Shown piece after piece: positions 16,197 to 24,134 of a stretch of DNA of 64,000 nt; the stretch's first letter is position 1, and each line of letters opens with the position of its first letter. The notes under the pieces were generated by a model. The model searched no databases, was not told the origin of the DNA, and was given only the letters and a program-made list of their open reading frames with translations. Source of the DNA: Microlunatus panaciterrae (GTDB lineage Bacteria; Actinomycetota; Actinomycetes; Propionibacteriales; Propionibacteriaceae). A program made the translations under genes and the position numbers. Location of the stretch: assembly GCF_016907535.1 (NCBI RefSeq), contig NZ_JAFBCF010000001.1:1364001-1428000 (forward strand). The letters run 5' to 3'.

Positions 16197-17795
16197 TCAG
16201 TAGCCCACAACCCGGGGCCAGCCGAGCTCGACCCCGTCACGCTGGAGCCCCTGCTGGAACGCCGCCAGCCGCTCGGGGGAGGCGTGCACGGCGGCCGGCT
16301 CGGTGGAATGCTCGAGGCAGAAGGCGGCCAACGCCCCGGCGACCTCCCCGATGTTCCACTCCACCGGGTGCAGCCGGTAGCAACCATTGGTGATGTGGGT
16401 GGTGCCGATGTTCTTGCCGGCAGCCAGCAGGTTCTCCAGCCGCTGTGGCAGCAGCGCCCCGAGCGGGATCTCGAACGGCGACGCGCCGACGTCGATGTAG
16501 TTGTCCCCACCCGTCGAGGGGTGCAGGTCGATTCGGTACATCCCGACCCCGACCGAGTCCGCATAGTGCGCGGCGCCGGCGTCCTTGCGGAGGGCCAGCG
16601 AGAGATCCTGCTCGACGACGGTATATCTCGCCTTGATGCGCCTGGACTCGCGGATGTAGGGCGCCATCGCCAGACCATCCGTTGTGCCGGTGATGTCACC
16701 GCGCAGCCGCAGCCCCGGGAACCCGAGGCCGCCATCGGGTCGGGGCGCCTCGGTCTGCATCCAGTACATGACCGATCGACTCAGCCCACGCGCGCGTTCG
16801 AGGTGTTCGGCCGCGTCCGGGACCTCGATCACCGGACCCTCGAAGTAGTCGATCATGGGCCAGTTCACCAGGGTGATGTCACTGGGATAGAACCCGGCGG
16901 TGAAGTTGTCCCGGGCTGCGATCCGGCGGAACGTCCACAGGTTGATGTCGCCGCCCTCGCGACTCTGGTCGGCGGCGACGCCCATCGGGTCGTCACCCGG
17001 GTTCGGGTCGAAGATCCGCGGCTCCGGCTGCAGGGTCCGCGGATGCGGCGCGGTCCAGGAGAGCATCGGGGCTCCCCAGAAGTCGGGTTGGTAGGAGCGC
17101 CAGAAGTCGTAGTCGGCCGGCTTGTCGATGGTGTGGTCGCCGTCGACGTGGTCGATGGCGAAGCACACCGACACCGCCTGCATGTTCAGCGGCTGGGCCT
17201 GGGCCGGAGCACTGGGTTCCCCCGTCTCGGTGGAGGCCTCGAACCCGGTGACGTACTCGCAGCCGGCCAGAGGCAGCAGCTCGCCGGTCTCGGTGGCGTC
17301 CAGCACATAGCGGGCGGTGATGCTCAGTTGCTCGCCGGTGTCCTTGTGCTGCACCGTCACGGCACTGACCCGGTCGCCGTCCACCGCAGCCGCACAGGGG
17401 ACGTACGGCTGGAGGACCCTTATCCGTCCGGCAGCCAGATAGGGGGCCAGCATCGACTCGATGACGGCAACCGCAACCCGCGGTTCGTGGCAGAGCTTGC
17501 TGACATGGCCGGCGCCGGGGTTCAGGTCCTCCCAGCTGCGGGCCCGCTCCGTGAGCGGGTAGTGCCGGCGGTAGTAGTCGCGGATCCCGGTGCGGAGCTG
17601 ACGATAGCTGCGGGTGACGCCGAAGCGCTCCACCCACGGATGCTCGTCCGGCGGCACGGCCTGGCTGGTGAGCTGGCCACCCAACCAGGCGAACTCCTCG
17701 GTCAGCACCACCTGCCGGCCGGCCCTTGCCGCAGCCAGGGCCGCGGCGACGCCACCGAGACCGCCGCCGACGATGAGGACCTCAGTGTTCAGCAT
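16197..17795 (-). CDS. FAD-dependent oxidoreductase (FAD_oxidored, PF12831-like)
   Basis: 532 aa. The N-terminal dinucleotide motif VLIVGGGLGGVAAALAAARAG (residues 6-26) and WLGGQLTSQAVPPDEH are typical of the family that includes proteins mis-named xanthan lyase. The C-terminal NIGTTHITNGCYRLHPVEWNIGEVAGALAAF binds FAD. It is predicted cytoplasmic; the substrate is unknown. Upstream on the same strand (120-nt gap) lie the BKACE and DsrE genes, so all three may share a transcript, but the gap leaves room for its own promoter. Confidence 0.85.
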   Translation of the reverse strand: MLNTEVLIVGGGLGGVAAALAAARAGRQVVLTEEFAWLGGQLTSQAVPPDEHPWVERFGVTRSYRQLRTGIRDYYRRHYPLTERARSWEDLNPGAGHVSKLCHEPRVAVAVIESMLAPYLAAGRIRVLQPYVPCAAAVDGDRVSAVTVQHKDTGEQLSITARYVLDATETGELLPLAGCEYVTGFEASTETGEPSAPAQAQPLNMQAVSVCFAIDHVDGDHTIDKPADYDFWRSYQPDFWGAPMLSWTAPHPRTLQPEPRIFDPNPGDDPMGVAADQSREGGDINLWTFRRIAARDNFTAGFYPSDITLVNWPMIDYFEGPVIEVPDAAEHLERARGLSRSVMYWMQTEAPRPDGGLGFPGLRLRGDITGTTDGLAMAPYIRESRRIKARYTVVEQDLSLALRKDAGAAHYADSVGVGMYRIDLHPSTGGDNYIDVGASPFEIPLGALLPQRLENLLAAGKNIGTTHITNGCYRLHPVEWNIGEVAGALAAFCLEHSTEPAAVHASPERLAAFQQGLQRDGVELGWPRVVGY

Positions 17796-17914
17796 GCCCG
17801 CAGTCTTCCCCAGATCGACCCTGATTTCGAGGATGTCGATGCGTCCGGCTCCGAGCCGTCACGCTCAGCCCCGCTCGCCGAGCGCGACGGCATCCAGGAT
17901 TTCAGGGTTGCAGC

Positions 17915-18277
17915 TCAGTAGACCAGCGCCTGGACGTCGTCGGCGAGGGCTGCCTCGACGAAGCTGGCGGCGCCGGCGATCCTGACGCCCGGAAACAGGT
18001 CGCTCTCGGTCAGCTCACGGCGGGCCGCGCACTGCGTGCAGACATTCACGATCCCCGCATCCAGCACGGCGCTGACAAGCTCGGCGACCGGAGTGGCATG
18101 GTCGAGCTCGAGGTCGGGCTGCTTGCCCTCGACGGCGAACCAGACCGCCTCACCGGTCAGCCAGACGGACACCTCGGCACCGGCGGCCAGGCCCATCGCC
18201 GCGACCGTCCAGGCCTGGTTCGCGCGCTCGGCCGCCTCGGCTCCGCAGGTCAGCTTGACGATCAGTGGTCGGGTCAT
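17915..18277 (-). CDS. DsrE/DsrF-like sulfur-relay domain protein
   Basis: 120 aa. The DsrE fold shows AAERANQAWTVAAMGLAAGAEVSVWLTGEAVWF, then AELVSAVLDAGIVNVCTQCAARR. The CTQC pair lies where DsrE/YchN proteins carry their sulfur-handling cysteine. The ATG overlaps the stop of the BKACE gene (ATGA), so the two are translationally coupled. A role in moving persulfide sulfur is inference from the fold; no classic sulfur-oxidation genes are nearby. Confidence 0.82.
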   Translation of the reverse strand: MTRPLIVKLTCGAEAAERANQAWTVAAMGLAAGAEVSVWLTGEAVWFAVEGKQPDLELDHATPVAELVSAVLDAGIVNVCTQCAARRELTESDLFPGVRIAGAASFVEAALADDVQALVY

Positions 18278-19119
18278 GCCGGCAAGCCTAGGAGCTGACG
18301 AGCCTGGGCGACGGGCATGGGGGGCCGCTGGGCCAGGGTGGCCAGCTCCGCTGCCCGGCCGACCAGCTCGGCGTTGTGGCGTACCGGTCGACCCTTGGCG
18401 AAGGTCAGGCAGTCCTCCATCCCGACCCGCAGGTGGCCGCCATGGGAGAGCGCCGCCAGCAGGATCGGCAGATGGGTGCGTCCGATGCCGGTCGCGCTCC
18501 ACGAGGTCACCTGCTCCGGCAACGCGGCCAGCCCTGCCGCCAGTGCCGCGGCGGTGCCGGGCATGCCACCGGGTACGCCGAGCACGAAGTCGACATGCAC
18601 CCTGCCCCCGAAGGGCAAGCCGTAACGCTCCAGCAGCCGGCCCAGAGCGGCGACCTGGCCCAGGTCGAAGAGCTCGAACTCCGGCACCACCCCGCGCTCC
18701 TGGGTGCGTTGGTAGAGCTCACAGACGAACGGCCAGGGGTTGACAAACACGTCATCACCGAAGTTCGTGGTCCCCATGGTCAGCGAGCATGAGTCCGGCT
18801 CGGCGTCCAGCACGGCCAGCCGCCGGTCGAGCGGATCGTGCACCGAGCCGCCGGTCGACAGCTGGACGATCAGGTTCGAGGCCCCACGGACCGCCGCGAC
18901 CGCGTCCCGGAGCCGGCCCGGGTCGAGGGTCGGGAGATGCTGGTCGTCGCGGACGTGGATGTGGATCATCGCGGCACCGGCGTCCTGGCAGCGACGGGCC
19001 GTCTCGGCCAGCTCCGCCAGCGTGGTCGGCAGGTCGGGACAGTCCGCCCTGCTGGTCTCGGCGCCCGTCGGCGCCACCGTGATCAGGGTGTTCGGTGCGA
19101 AAGAGGCGCTGGCGGGCAC
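18274..19119 (-). CDS. BKACE family (beta-keto acid cleavage enzyme, DUF849)
   Basis: 281 aa zinc-dependent TIM barrel. Characterised members (such as Kce of lysine fermentation) condense a beta-keto acid with acetyl-CoA to give a CoA ester and acetoacetate. Family blocks are VAPTGAETSRADCPDLPTT, AAMIHIHVRDD (zinc His-x-His), IVQLSTGG and VGMEDCLTFAKG near the C-terminus. GTG 19119 is chosen because GAGGA lies upstream; GTG 19140 is an alternative. It is coupled to the DsrE gene. The substrate is unknown, since BKACE members range over many keto acids. Confidence 0.85.
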   Translation of the reverse strand: MPASASFAPNTLITVAPTGAETSRADCPDLPTTLAELAETARRCQDAGAAMIHIHVRDDQHLPTLDPGRLRDAVAAVRGASNLIVQLSTGGSVHDPLDRRLAVLDAEPDSCSLTMGTTNFGDDVFVNPWPFVCELYQRTQERGVVPEFELFDLGQVAALGRLLERYGLPFGGRVHVDFVLGVPGGMPGTAAALAAGLAALPEQVTSWSATGIGRTHLPILLAALSHGGHLRVGMEDCLTFAKGRPVRHNAELVGRAAELATLAQRPPMPVAQARQLLGLPA

Positions 19120-19190
19120 GGTGCCATCCTCGCAGACCACGGCCGTCGGTGGTCGCGGTCAGAACCCTCGTCAACGTCCGGGCTCCGCGT

Positions 19191-19196
19191 CATGAT
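19191..19196 (+). promoter_or_regulatory. Weak -10-like hexamer of the VOC gene
   Basis: CATGAT, 6 nt before ATG 19203. It fits the leaderless spacing but lacks the consensus first T. Confidence 0.35.
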
Positions 19197-19202
19197 GGGC
19201 AG

Positions 19203-19559
19203 ATGATCGGACAGCTGCACGGCATCGTCATCGACTGCCCCGACCCGAGCGCTCTCGCCTCGTTCTATGAACAGCTACTGGGCATGCAGCGGGTCCAGGA
19301 CGAGCCGGACTGGGTCGTCATCGGCGACGCCCCCGACCGGCCCGGGGTCGCGTTCGCCCACGTCTCGGGCTACCGCCCTCCCACCTGGCCGACGGGCGAG
19401 CGGCCCCAGTACCGCCATTTCGACGTCCGGGTGGACGATCTGGACGCAGCCGAGTCGGCCGTACTGACGCTCGGCGCACAACGCCTGGCGGGGGGTGGTG
19501 GGTCGTTCCGGGTGTTCGCAGACCCGATCGGACTGCCCTTCTGCCTGATCCGGACGTAG
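19203..19559 (+). CDS. VOC superfamily protein (glyoxalase-like)
   Basis: 118 aa, one vicinal-oxygen-chelate module with two beta-alpha-beta-beta-beta halves: [20 protein letters not shown] at the start and [15 protein letters not shown] at the end. The latter is the D-P-x-G-x-P-F-C-L motif common in actinobacterial glyoxalase_6 proteins. Catalytic activity is not assigned. It has a clear paralogue in the window at 45230-45619. It lies just ahead of dtd. Confidence 0.85.
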   Translation: MIGQLHGIVIDCPDPSALASFYEQLLGMQRVQDEPDWVVIGDAPDRPGVAFAHVSGYRPPTWPTGERPQYRHFDVRVDDLDAAESAVLTLGAQRLAGGGGSFRVFADPIGLPFCLIRT

Positions 19560-19608
19560 CCGCCGCCCGGTTGTCGCACCTGCACGGCGACAGATCGGTT
19601 CGTTCTCG

Positions 19609-19614
19609 TACGGT
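19609..19614 (+). promoter_or_regulatory. -10-like hexamer of dtd (leaderless start)
   Basis: TACGGT, 6 nt before the dtd ATG. The same hexamer and spacing are used by recQ. Confidence 0.5.
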
Positions 19615-19620
19615 GAGGGC

Positions 19621-20052
<432 letters not shown>

Positions 20053-20183
20053 CCGTTCTCCAGGAGCAGCCAGTCAGCCCGCTCGGTGAGGCAGCTTGCC
20101 GGCCGCGGTCCGCTGGGACGCCAGCTCCTCACTGCCCGCCAGGCAACGGCTCCCGCGCCGGTGAGGCCAACTCGTGACGGTGG

Positions 20184-21362
20184 TTACTCCGGAGTCGAGA
20201 AGCCTACTTCGGAGATGAGCACGGCATTGCGGGTCGACTCTCGGCTGCCCGGATCGGTGACCTCGTTGATCGTCAGTGTCACTTTTTTGGCCTTGGTCAC
20301 CGGGATCCGCAGCTGCTGCAGCTTCTCGTTGCCGTCGACGAGCTGCTGGACGTAGGACGTGCCATCCGGAAAGGTCCAGGTCACCTGCGTGACCCGGCGG
20401 TACTCCGGATAACGATCCTCGCCGGTGGTCGGGTCCACCTTGGTGTAGCCGTTGACCAGGGCGACCCCGCCGATCTTGGTGCTGTCGCCGAAGCTGAACG
20501 TGACGCTCTGACCCTTGCCTTCACCGTCACAGCGCCAGGCCGTGTTCGGGTCGCCGTCGTACATCTGATCGGGGACGTAGCGGACCGGGTTGCCGCCGGC
20601 GTCGGTGGCCGGTGCGGCCTGGCAGTCGACCGTGACGTCCGAGGGCGACACGGCGCGCACCGGTCCGAGATAGGGGCCGTTGCCGGACCTGGCGGTCGAT
20701 TGGGCCGAGGGTGCGCTGCTGGCCGACGGTGCCGCACCCGTTCGAGGTGGCGCACCGGTTTCGGGTGCGGCGTCCGCACCGGCCCCATTCACCATCGGCG
20801 GCACGACGACCGCGACCAGAGCGCCGAAGAGGGCCGCCACCAGGAGCACCATCAACACGAGTGGCAGAAAGCGCCGCGGCCGTTCGGAGGTGGGGGCGGG
20901 CGAGGCCTCGACCGCTCCGGCAGGGTGGAGGCGCACTTCGTCCGGGTAGGCAAGGCTCGGCGCCGATCGCTGGGACTGCGGATCCCAGTGCGGGGCGTCG
21001 AGCCACGGCTCGGCCTGCCCTGACGGCCGCACCGGCTGCTGCTCCCCGACCGCGGAAGGCGAGGAGGGGGACGCCTCCGGGCCCGACACCCCGGACGGGG
21101 TGGGCTCCTCGGCAGGCTTCTCGGCCGGCTCCGGGCGGAACAACCAGCCGTAGGTGTCGTCTTCCTGCTGCTCCTCCGGTGGCACCAGCGCCGGCTCGTA
21201 CTGGCCCAACGGGCGGGGGGTCGGACCAGCCGATCCGACCCTGGTCCGATAGAGGGCGCCGTAGGGGTCCGAGCCGCCCGGATCGGTGGACGGATCCGAC
21301 CGGTGACGGCCATCAGACCGTTGCCGGTCTGCCGGGCGGGCGCCCTTGGACGGATCAGACAT
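20184..21362 (-). CDS. Membrane-anchored protein with discoidin-like extracellular domain
   Basis: 392 aa. Residues 1-160 are Pro/Ser/Glu-rich and disordered, 165-188 is a single membrane helix (FLPLVLMVLLVAALFGALVA), and 195-235 is an Ala/Ser/Pro linker. Residues about 240-390 form a beta-sandwich with YDGDPNTAWRCDGEGKGQSVTFSF, matching the NADase-type glycan-binding/F5_F8-like domain of actinobacterial surface proteins. The topology is N-in, C-out. Its role may be cell-wall carbohydrate sensing or binding. The gene lies downstream of the sulfurtransferase operon but separated by 69 nt. Confidence 0.8.
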   Translation of the reverse strand: MSDPSKGARPADRQRSDGRHRSDPSTDPGGSDPYGALYRTRVGSAGPTPRPLGQYEPALVPPEEQQEDDTYGWLFRPEPAEKPAEEPTPSGVSGPEASPSSPSAVGEQQPVRPSGQAEPWLDAPHWDPQSQRSAPSLAYPDEVRLHPAGAVEASPAPTSERPRRFLPLVLMVLLVAALFGALVAVVVPPMVNGAGADAAPETGAPPRTGAAPSASSAPSAQSTARSGNGPYLGPVRAVSPSDVTVDCQAAPATDAGGNPVRYVPDQMYDGDPNTAWRCDGEGKGQSVTFSFGDSTKIGGVALVNGYTKVDPTTGEDRYPEYRRVTQVTWTFPDGTSYVQQLVDGNEKLQQLRIPVTKAKKVTLTINEVTDPGSRESTRNAVLISEVGFSTPE

Positions 21363-21431
21363 AGTTCCCTACCTTAACGCGAAGGGGCGCCCGGGCCTGC
21401 AGCCCGAGCGCCCCAGCGGTACTGACTGAGG

Positions 21432-21734
21432 TCAGGCCGCCTCAAGCTCCACATCGATCTCGGCCACGTTGCCGCGGCTGGCCACGATGGCCCGGTCGGT
21501 CTGGCTGCCGGGAGCCAGCGTCCGCAGGGTCCACTTCCCATCGTTGGCGAAGAAGCGGAAGTGCCCGGTTGCCGAGGTGGGCACCTCGGCGGTGAACTCG
21601 CCGGTGGAGTCCAGCAGCCGTACGTAGGCTCCGGCCACCGGGTTTCCTCCCCGCAGCACCCGGCCCTGGATGACCGCTTCCTTGGTCACGTTGATGCCCT
21701 GGACGTCAAGGCCACCTGTCGTTGCTCCGCACAT
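21432..21734 (-). CDS. sseC: DUF1416 protein SseC
   Basis: 100 aa, almost all beta-strand (Ig-like or carboxypeptidase-regulatory fold): VIQGRVLRGGNPVAGAYVRLLD, then GHFRFFANDGKWTLRTLAPG. MCGATTGG at the N-terminus carries a conserved Cys. In actinobacteria this family is almost always adjacent to a CysA/SseA-type sulfurtransferase, as here (10-nt gap, same strand), which implies work on the same sulfane-sulfur pathway. The exact role is unknown. Confidence 0.92.
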   Translation of the reverse strand: MCGATTGGLDVQGINVTKEAVIQGRVLRGGNPVAGAYVRLLDSTGEFTAEVPTSATGHFRFFANDGKWTLRTLAPGSQTDRAIVASRGNVAEIDVELEAA

Positions 21735-21744
21735 GATGTTCTCC

Positions 21745-22593
21745 TTACAGCTGTCCGGGCTCGTCGCCCACGGTCACCGGGACGCCGACCAGCGACCCGT
21801 ATTCGGTCCACGAACCGTCGTAGTTCTTGACGTTCTGCTGGCCCAGCAGCTCGTGCAGCACGAACCAGGTGTGGGCGCTGCGCTCGCCGATCCGGCAGTA
21901 CGCGATGGTGTCGGTGTCCCAGTCCACACCGGCCTCGGAGTAGATCTGCTTCAGCTCCTCATCCGACTTGAAGGTGCCGTCGTCGTTCGCCGCCTTGCTC
22001 CACGGCACGTTCACCGCGGTGGGGATGTGGCCGCCACGCTGCGCCTGCTCCTGCGGCAGGTGGGCGGGGGCCAGCAGCCGGCCGGCGTACTCGTCCGGGC
22101 TCCGCACGTCGACCAGGTTCTTCACGCCGATGGCCTGCACGGTCTCGTCCCGGAAGGCGCGGATGCTGAGGTCCGGCTCGGAAGCGCTGTACGAGGTCGC
22201 GGGGCGGGTGACGGTCTCGGAGCTGAGCTCGCGAGCATCCAGCTCCCACTTCTTCCGGCCGCCGTCGAGCAGCCGGACGTCGCGGTGACCGTACAGCTTG
22301 AAGTACCAGAAGGCGTAGCTGGCGAACCAGTTGTTGTTGCCGCCGTACAGCACGACGGTGTCGTCATTGCCGACACCGCGCTCGGACAGCAGCTTCTCGA
22401 ACTGCTGCTGGTTGACGAAGTCCCGGCGGATCGGGTCCTGGAGGTCGGCCTTCCAGTCCAGCTTGATGGCGCCCTTGATGTGGCCGCCGTCGTAGGCGCT
22501 GGTGTCTTCGTCGACCTCGATCAGAACGACCTTGGGGTCGTCCAGATGCTCGGTGACCCAGTCCGCGTCTACGAGTACTTCTTGCCTGCTCAT
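21745..22593 (-). CDS. cysA2: Thiosulfate/3-mercaptopyruvate-type sulfurtransferase
   Basis: 282 aa, two tandem rhodanese domains (about 5-125 inactive, 150-275 active). The active loop is YCRIGERS with catalytic Cys233. It transfers sulfane sulfur from thiosulfate or a similar donor to a thiol acceptor. It is the start of a two-gene operon with sseC. A 171-nt stretch between the structured element and the TGAGACTCA pair, plus 63 nt of leader, separates it from moaD. Regulation by the leader structure at 22657-22723 is possible. The symbol follows the mycobacterial locus by context and similarity, not by a search. Confidence 0.93.
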   Translation of the reverse strand: MSRQEVLVDADWVTEHLDDPKVVLIEVDEDTSAYDGGHIKGAIKLDWKADLQDPIRRDFVNQQQFEKLLSERGVGNDDTVVLYGGNNNWFASYAFWYFKLYGHRDVRLLDGGRKKWELDARELSSETVTRPATSYSASEPDLSIRAFRDETVQAIGVKNLVDVRSPDEYAGRLLAPAHLPQEQAQRGGHIPTAVNVPWSKAANDDGTFKSDEELKQIYSEAGVDWDTDTIAYCRIGERSAHTWFVLHELLGQQNVKNYDGSWTEYGSLVGVPVTVGDEPGQL

Positions 22594-22894
22594 GTCGTGT
22601 GTCTCCTATTGCTCAAGGGGATGGCTCGGTGTCTGGTGCCCGTCGGGCGCTGGAAAGAGACGTCGTAGCCGCACTGGGCGAACTCCACCCAGCGGGCGGG
22701 TTCACATGATGAGACGACGTCTCTAGATCATTCGACACAGCGACGAGCGCATCCGGCCGTGGTCTACGGCCAGGCGTCGGGTGAGCGGCTGAGCCCACGG
22801 ATTCGTCGCGATCACGTTCCCCACCCTAAGCCGACACCACGCCAGCGCCCAAGCATCGTGTCAAGGAGTGAGACTCATGATCATATGTTGAGAC
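22594..22894. other. 301-bp sulfurtransferase leader/promoter region
   Basis: Contains the structured element at 22657-22723 and the paired TGAGACTCA sites at 22869-22897. On the minus strand a GTG-initiated 22-codon frame starting inside the structured element (VRLRRLFPAPDGHQTPSHPL) ends at TAG 10-20 nt before the sulfurtransferase start. It could be an upstream ORF. It has no Cys codons, unlike the Cys-rich uORFs known for mycobacterial cysA2. Confidence 0.5.
22657..22723 (-). promoter_or_regulatory. Structured 5' leader of the sulfurtransferase operon
   Basis: On the minus strand GAGACGTCGT (22723-22714) pairs perfectly with ACGACGTCTC (22666-22657), enclosing a second hairpin CTGGG/CCCAG (22692-22674). 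It lies 63 nt before the start codon. It does not match a riboswitch class that I can recognise. It could be an attenuator or an inverted-repeat operator. Confidence 0.45.
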
Positions 22895-22897
22895 TCA
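22869..22897. promoter_or_regulatory. Two TGAGACTCA palindromes 20 bp apart
   Basis: Two identical 9-bp self-complementary sites (22869-22877, 22889-22897), spaced by about two helical turns. The second overlaps the moaD stop codon. They lie about 280 bp upstream of the sulfurtransferase and at the end of moaD. Confidence 0.4.
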
Positions 22898-23149
22898 GCC
22901 TCCGGCGAACGGTGGCAGCACCTCGACCCGGGCATCCTGGACCAGCTGCGCCTCCAGATCTGCCGGGTGCAAAGCCACCCCGTCCAGCAGCAGTGAGCTC
23001 GCCTCGAGGACACGGTCAAACCGCGGATCGGCATGGCGATCGCGCGCGATCCGCAGTGCTGTTGCCACCGTCTCGGCCTGGATCACCTCAGCATCCATCC
23101 CGGCGGCGGCGCGGGCGCCGGCCCAGTAGCGAATCGACACAGTCGGCAT
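22895..23149 (-). CDS. MoaD/ThiS-family sulfur-carrier protein
   Basis: 84 aa beta-grasp protein ending in the double-glycine tail (VEVLPPFAGG) that is adenylated and thiocarboxylated in this family. VSIRYWAGARAAAGM and VATALRIARDRH match MoaD-like proteins. It may feed molybdopterin synthesis (a molybdopterin enzyme, FdhA, is encoded elsewhere in the window) or another sulfur transfer. ATG 23149 puts the beta-grasp strand at the N-terminus. It diverges from the GlnR-like gene, as in the mycobacterial thiX/glnR neighbourhood I recall. Confidence 0.88.
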   Translation of the reverse strand: MPTVSIRYWAGARAAAGMDAEVIQAETVATALRIARDRHADPRFDRVLEASSLLLDGVALHPADLEAQLVQDARVEVLPPFAGG

Positions 23150-23253
23150 AGCGGTATTCTCAACCATGCGATGAGGCCCGGGCACTCCAGCCAGGGCCTC
23201 GCCTCATTCCAGCCAAGCTCATTCCAGGGTCCGGAGCGAAGGGAGCGAGTGAC

Positions 23254-23946
23254 TTGCCCGTACTTCTGCTCTTGACCAACGACATGCACGCCTCGGCGGA
23301 GATCCTGCCTGCGCTCGAGCTGTTGCCGTTCTACCAGGTGCGGGTCGCTCAGGCCGAGCCGACCGCGCTGCTGGACGCACCACCCTGTGACGCGCTGCTG
23401 CTGGATGCACGGCGTGACCTCGTGGGCGCCCGCTCGCTCTGCCGGCTGATGGAGACCACCGGCAAGGAGGCTCCGCTGCTCGTCGTCGTCGGTGAGGGCG
23501 GACTTGCGGCCCTCTCCTCCGACTGGGGCTTCGATGACCTGCTGTTGACGACCGCCGGACCGGCTGAGATCGATGTCCGGCTGCGGTTGGCGATGGCGCC
23601 GACCGCGACCGACACCGCGTCGGACGCGCTGATCCGCACCGGGAACATCGTCATCGACGAGGCCGGCTACTCCGCGCGGCTCAATGGCGAACAGCTGGAC
23701 CTGACCTACACCGAGTTCGAGCTGCTCAAGTATCTGGCCCAGCACCCGGGCCGGGTCTTCAGCCGGCAGCAACTGCTGAGCGATGTCTGGGGCTACGACT
23801 ACTACGGTGGCACCCGTACCGTGGACGTGCACGTCCGCCGGCTGCGGGCCAAGCTCGGTCCCGAGTACGAGTCGCTGATCGGCACCGTCCGCAACGTGGG
23901 CTACCGCTTCGTCACCCACGGCGAGGATGCCCGCGCGGAATTCTGA
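23254..23946 (+). CDS. glnR: GlnR-like OmpR-family response regulator
   Basis: 230 aa. The receiver-like domain (1-115) keeps an Asp in LLLDARRD (Asp51) but is atypical, as in orphan GlnR, which lacks a cognate kinase. The winged helix (about 130-225) reads [55 protein letters not shown] and is nearly identical to actinobacterial GlnR as I remember it. It controls nitrogen-assimilation genes. It starts at TTG 23254; GGGAG lies 9 nt upstream and no in-frame ATG precedes the domain. Its neighbours (sulfurtransferase, moaD) match the mycobacterial locus. Confidence 0.9.
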   Translation: MPVLLLLTNDMHASAEILPALELLPFYQVRVAQAEPTALLDAPPCDALLLDARRDLVGARSLCRLMETTGKEAPLLVVVGEGGLAALSSDWGFDDLLLTTAGPAEIDVRLRLAMAPTATDTASDALIRTGNIVIDEAGYSARLNGEQLDLTYTEFELLKYLAQHPGRVFSRQQLLSDVWGYDYYGGTRTVDVHVRRLRAKLGPEYESLIGTVRNVGYRFVTHGEDARAEF

Positions 23947-24088
23947 CCCGCAGTCGTCTGGCCCGGCGCTGCGCAACGACTGCCCCTATCCCCTGGTCGA
24001 GAGTGCTCCCTATTCCCGGCGCCTTCGGAGGCTGCTCCCTGATCCCGCGCCCGTTTGCGAACGCGGCTCCCTGCTCCCCCGGCCTCTT

Positions 24089-24111
24089 GCGAAAACTCAT
24101 CAGAACGCGAG
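24089..24111. repeat. Family-1 repeat arm, left of the IS element
   Basis: GCGAAAACTCATCAGAACGC followed by GAG, the same 23-nt arm as at 58233. It lies 23 nt before the outer limit of the IS30-family element; its partner arm is on the far side. Confidence 0.85.
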
Positions 24112-24134
24112 TTTTTGAAGCGCCCGACGCCCTT

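Noticed and set aside
22594-22760. SAM or other known riboswitch before the sulfurtransferase
   Set aside because: The stem arrangement does not match the conserved cores of SAM-I, SAM-II or SAM-IV that I know; it is kept only as an unclassified structured leader.
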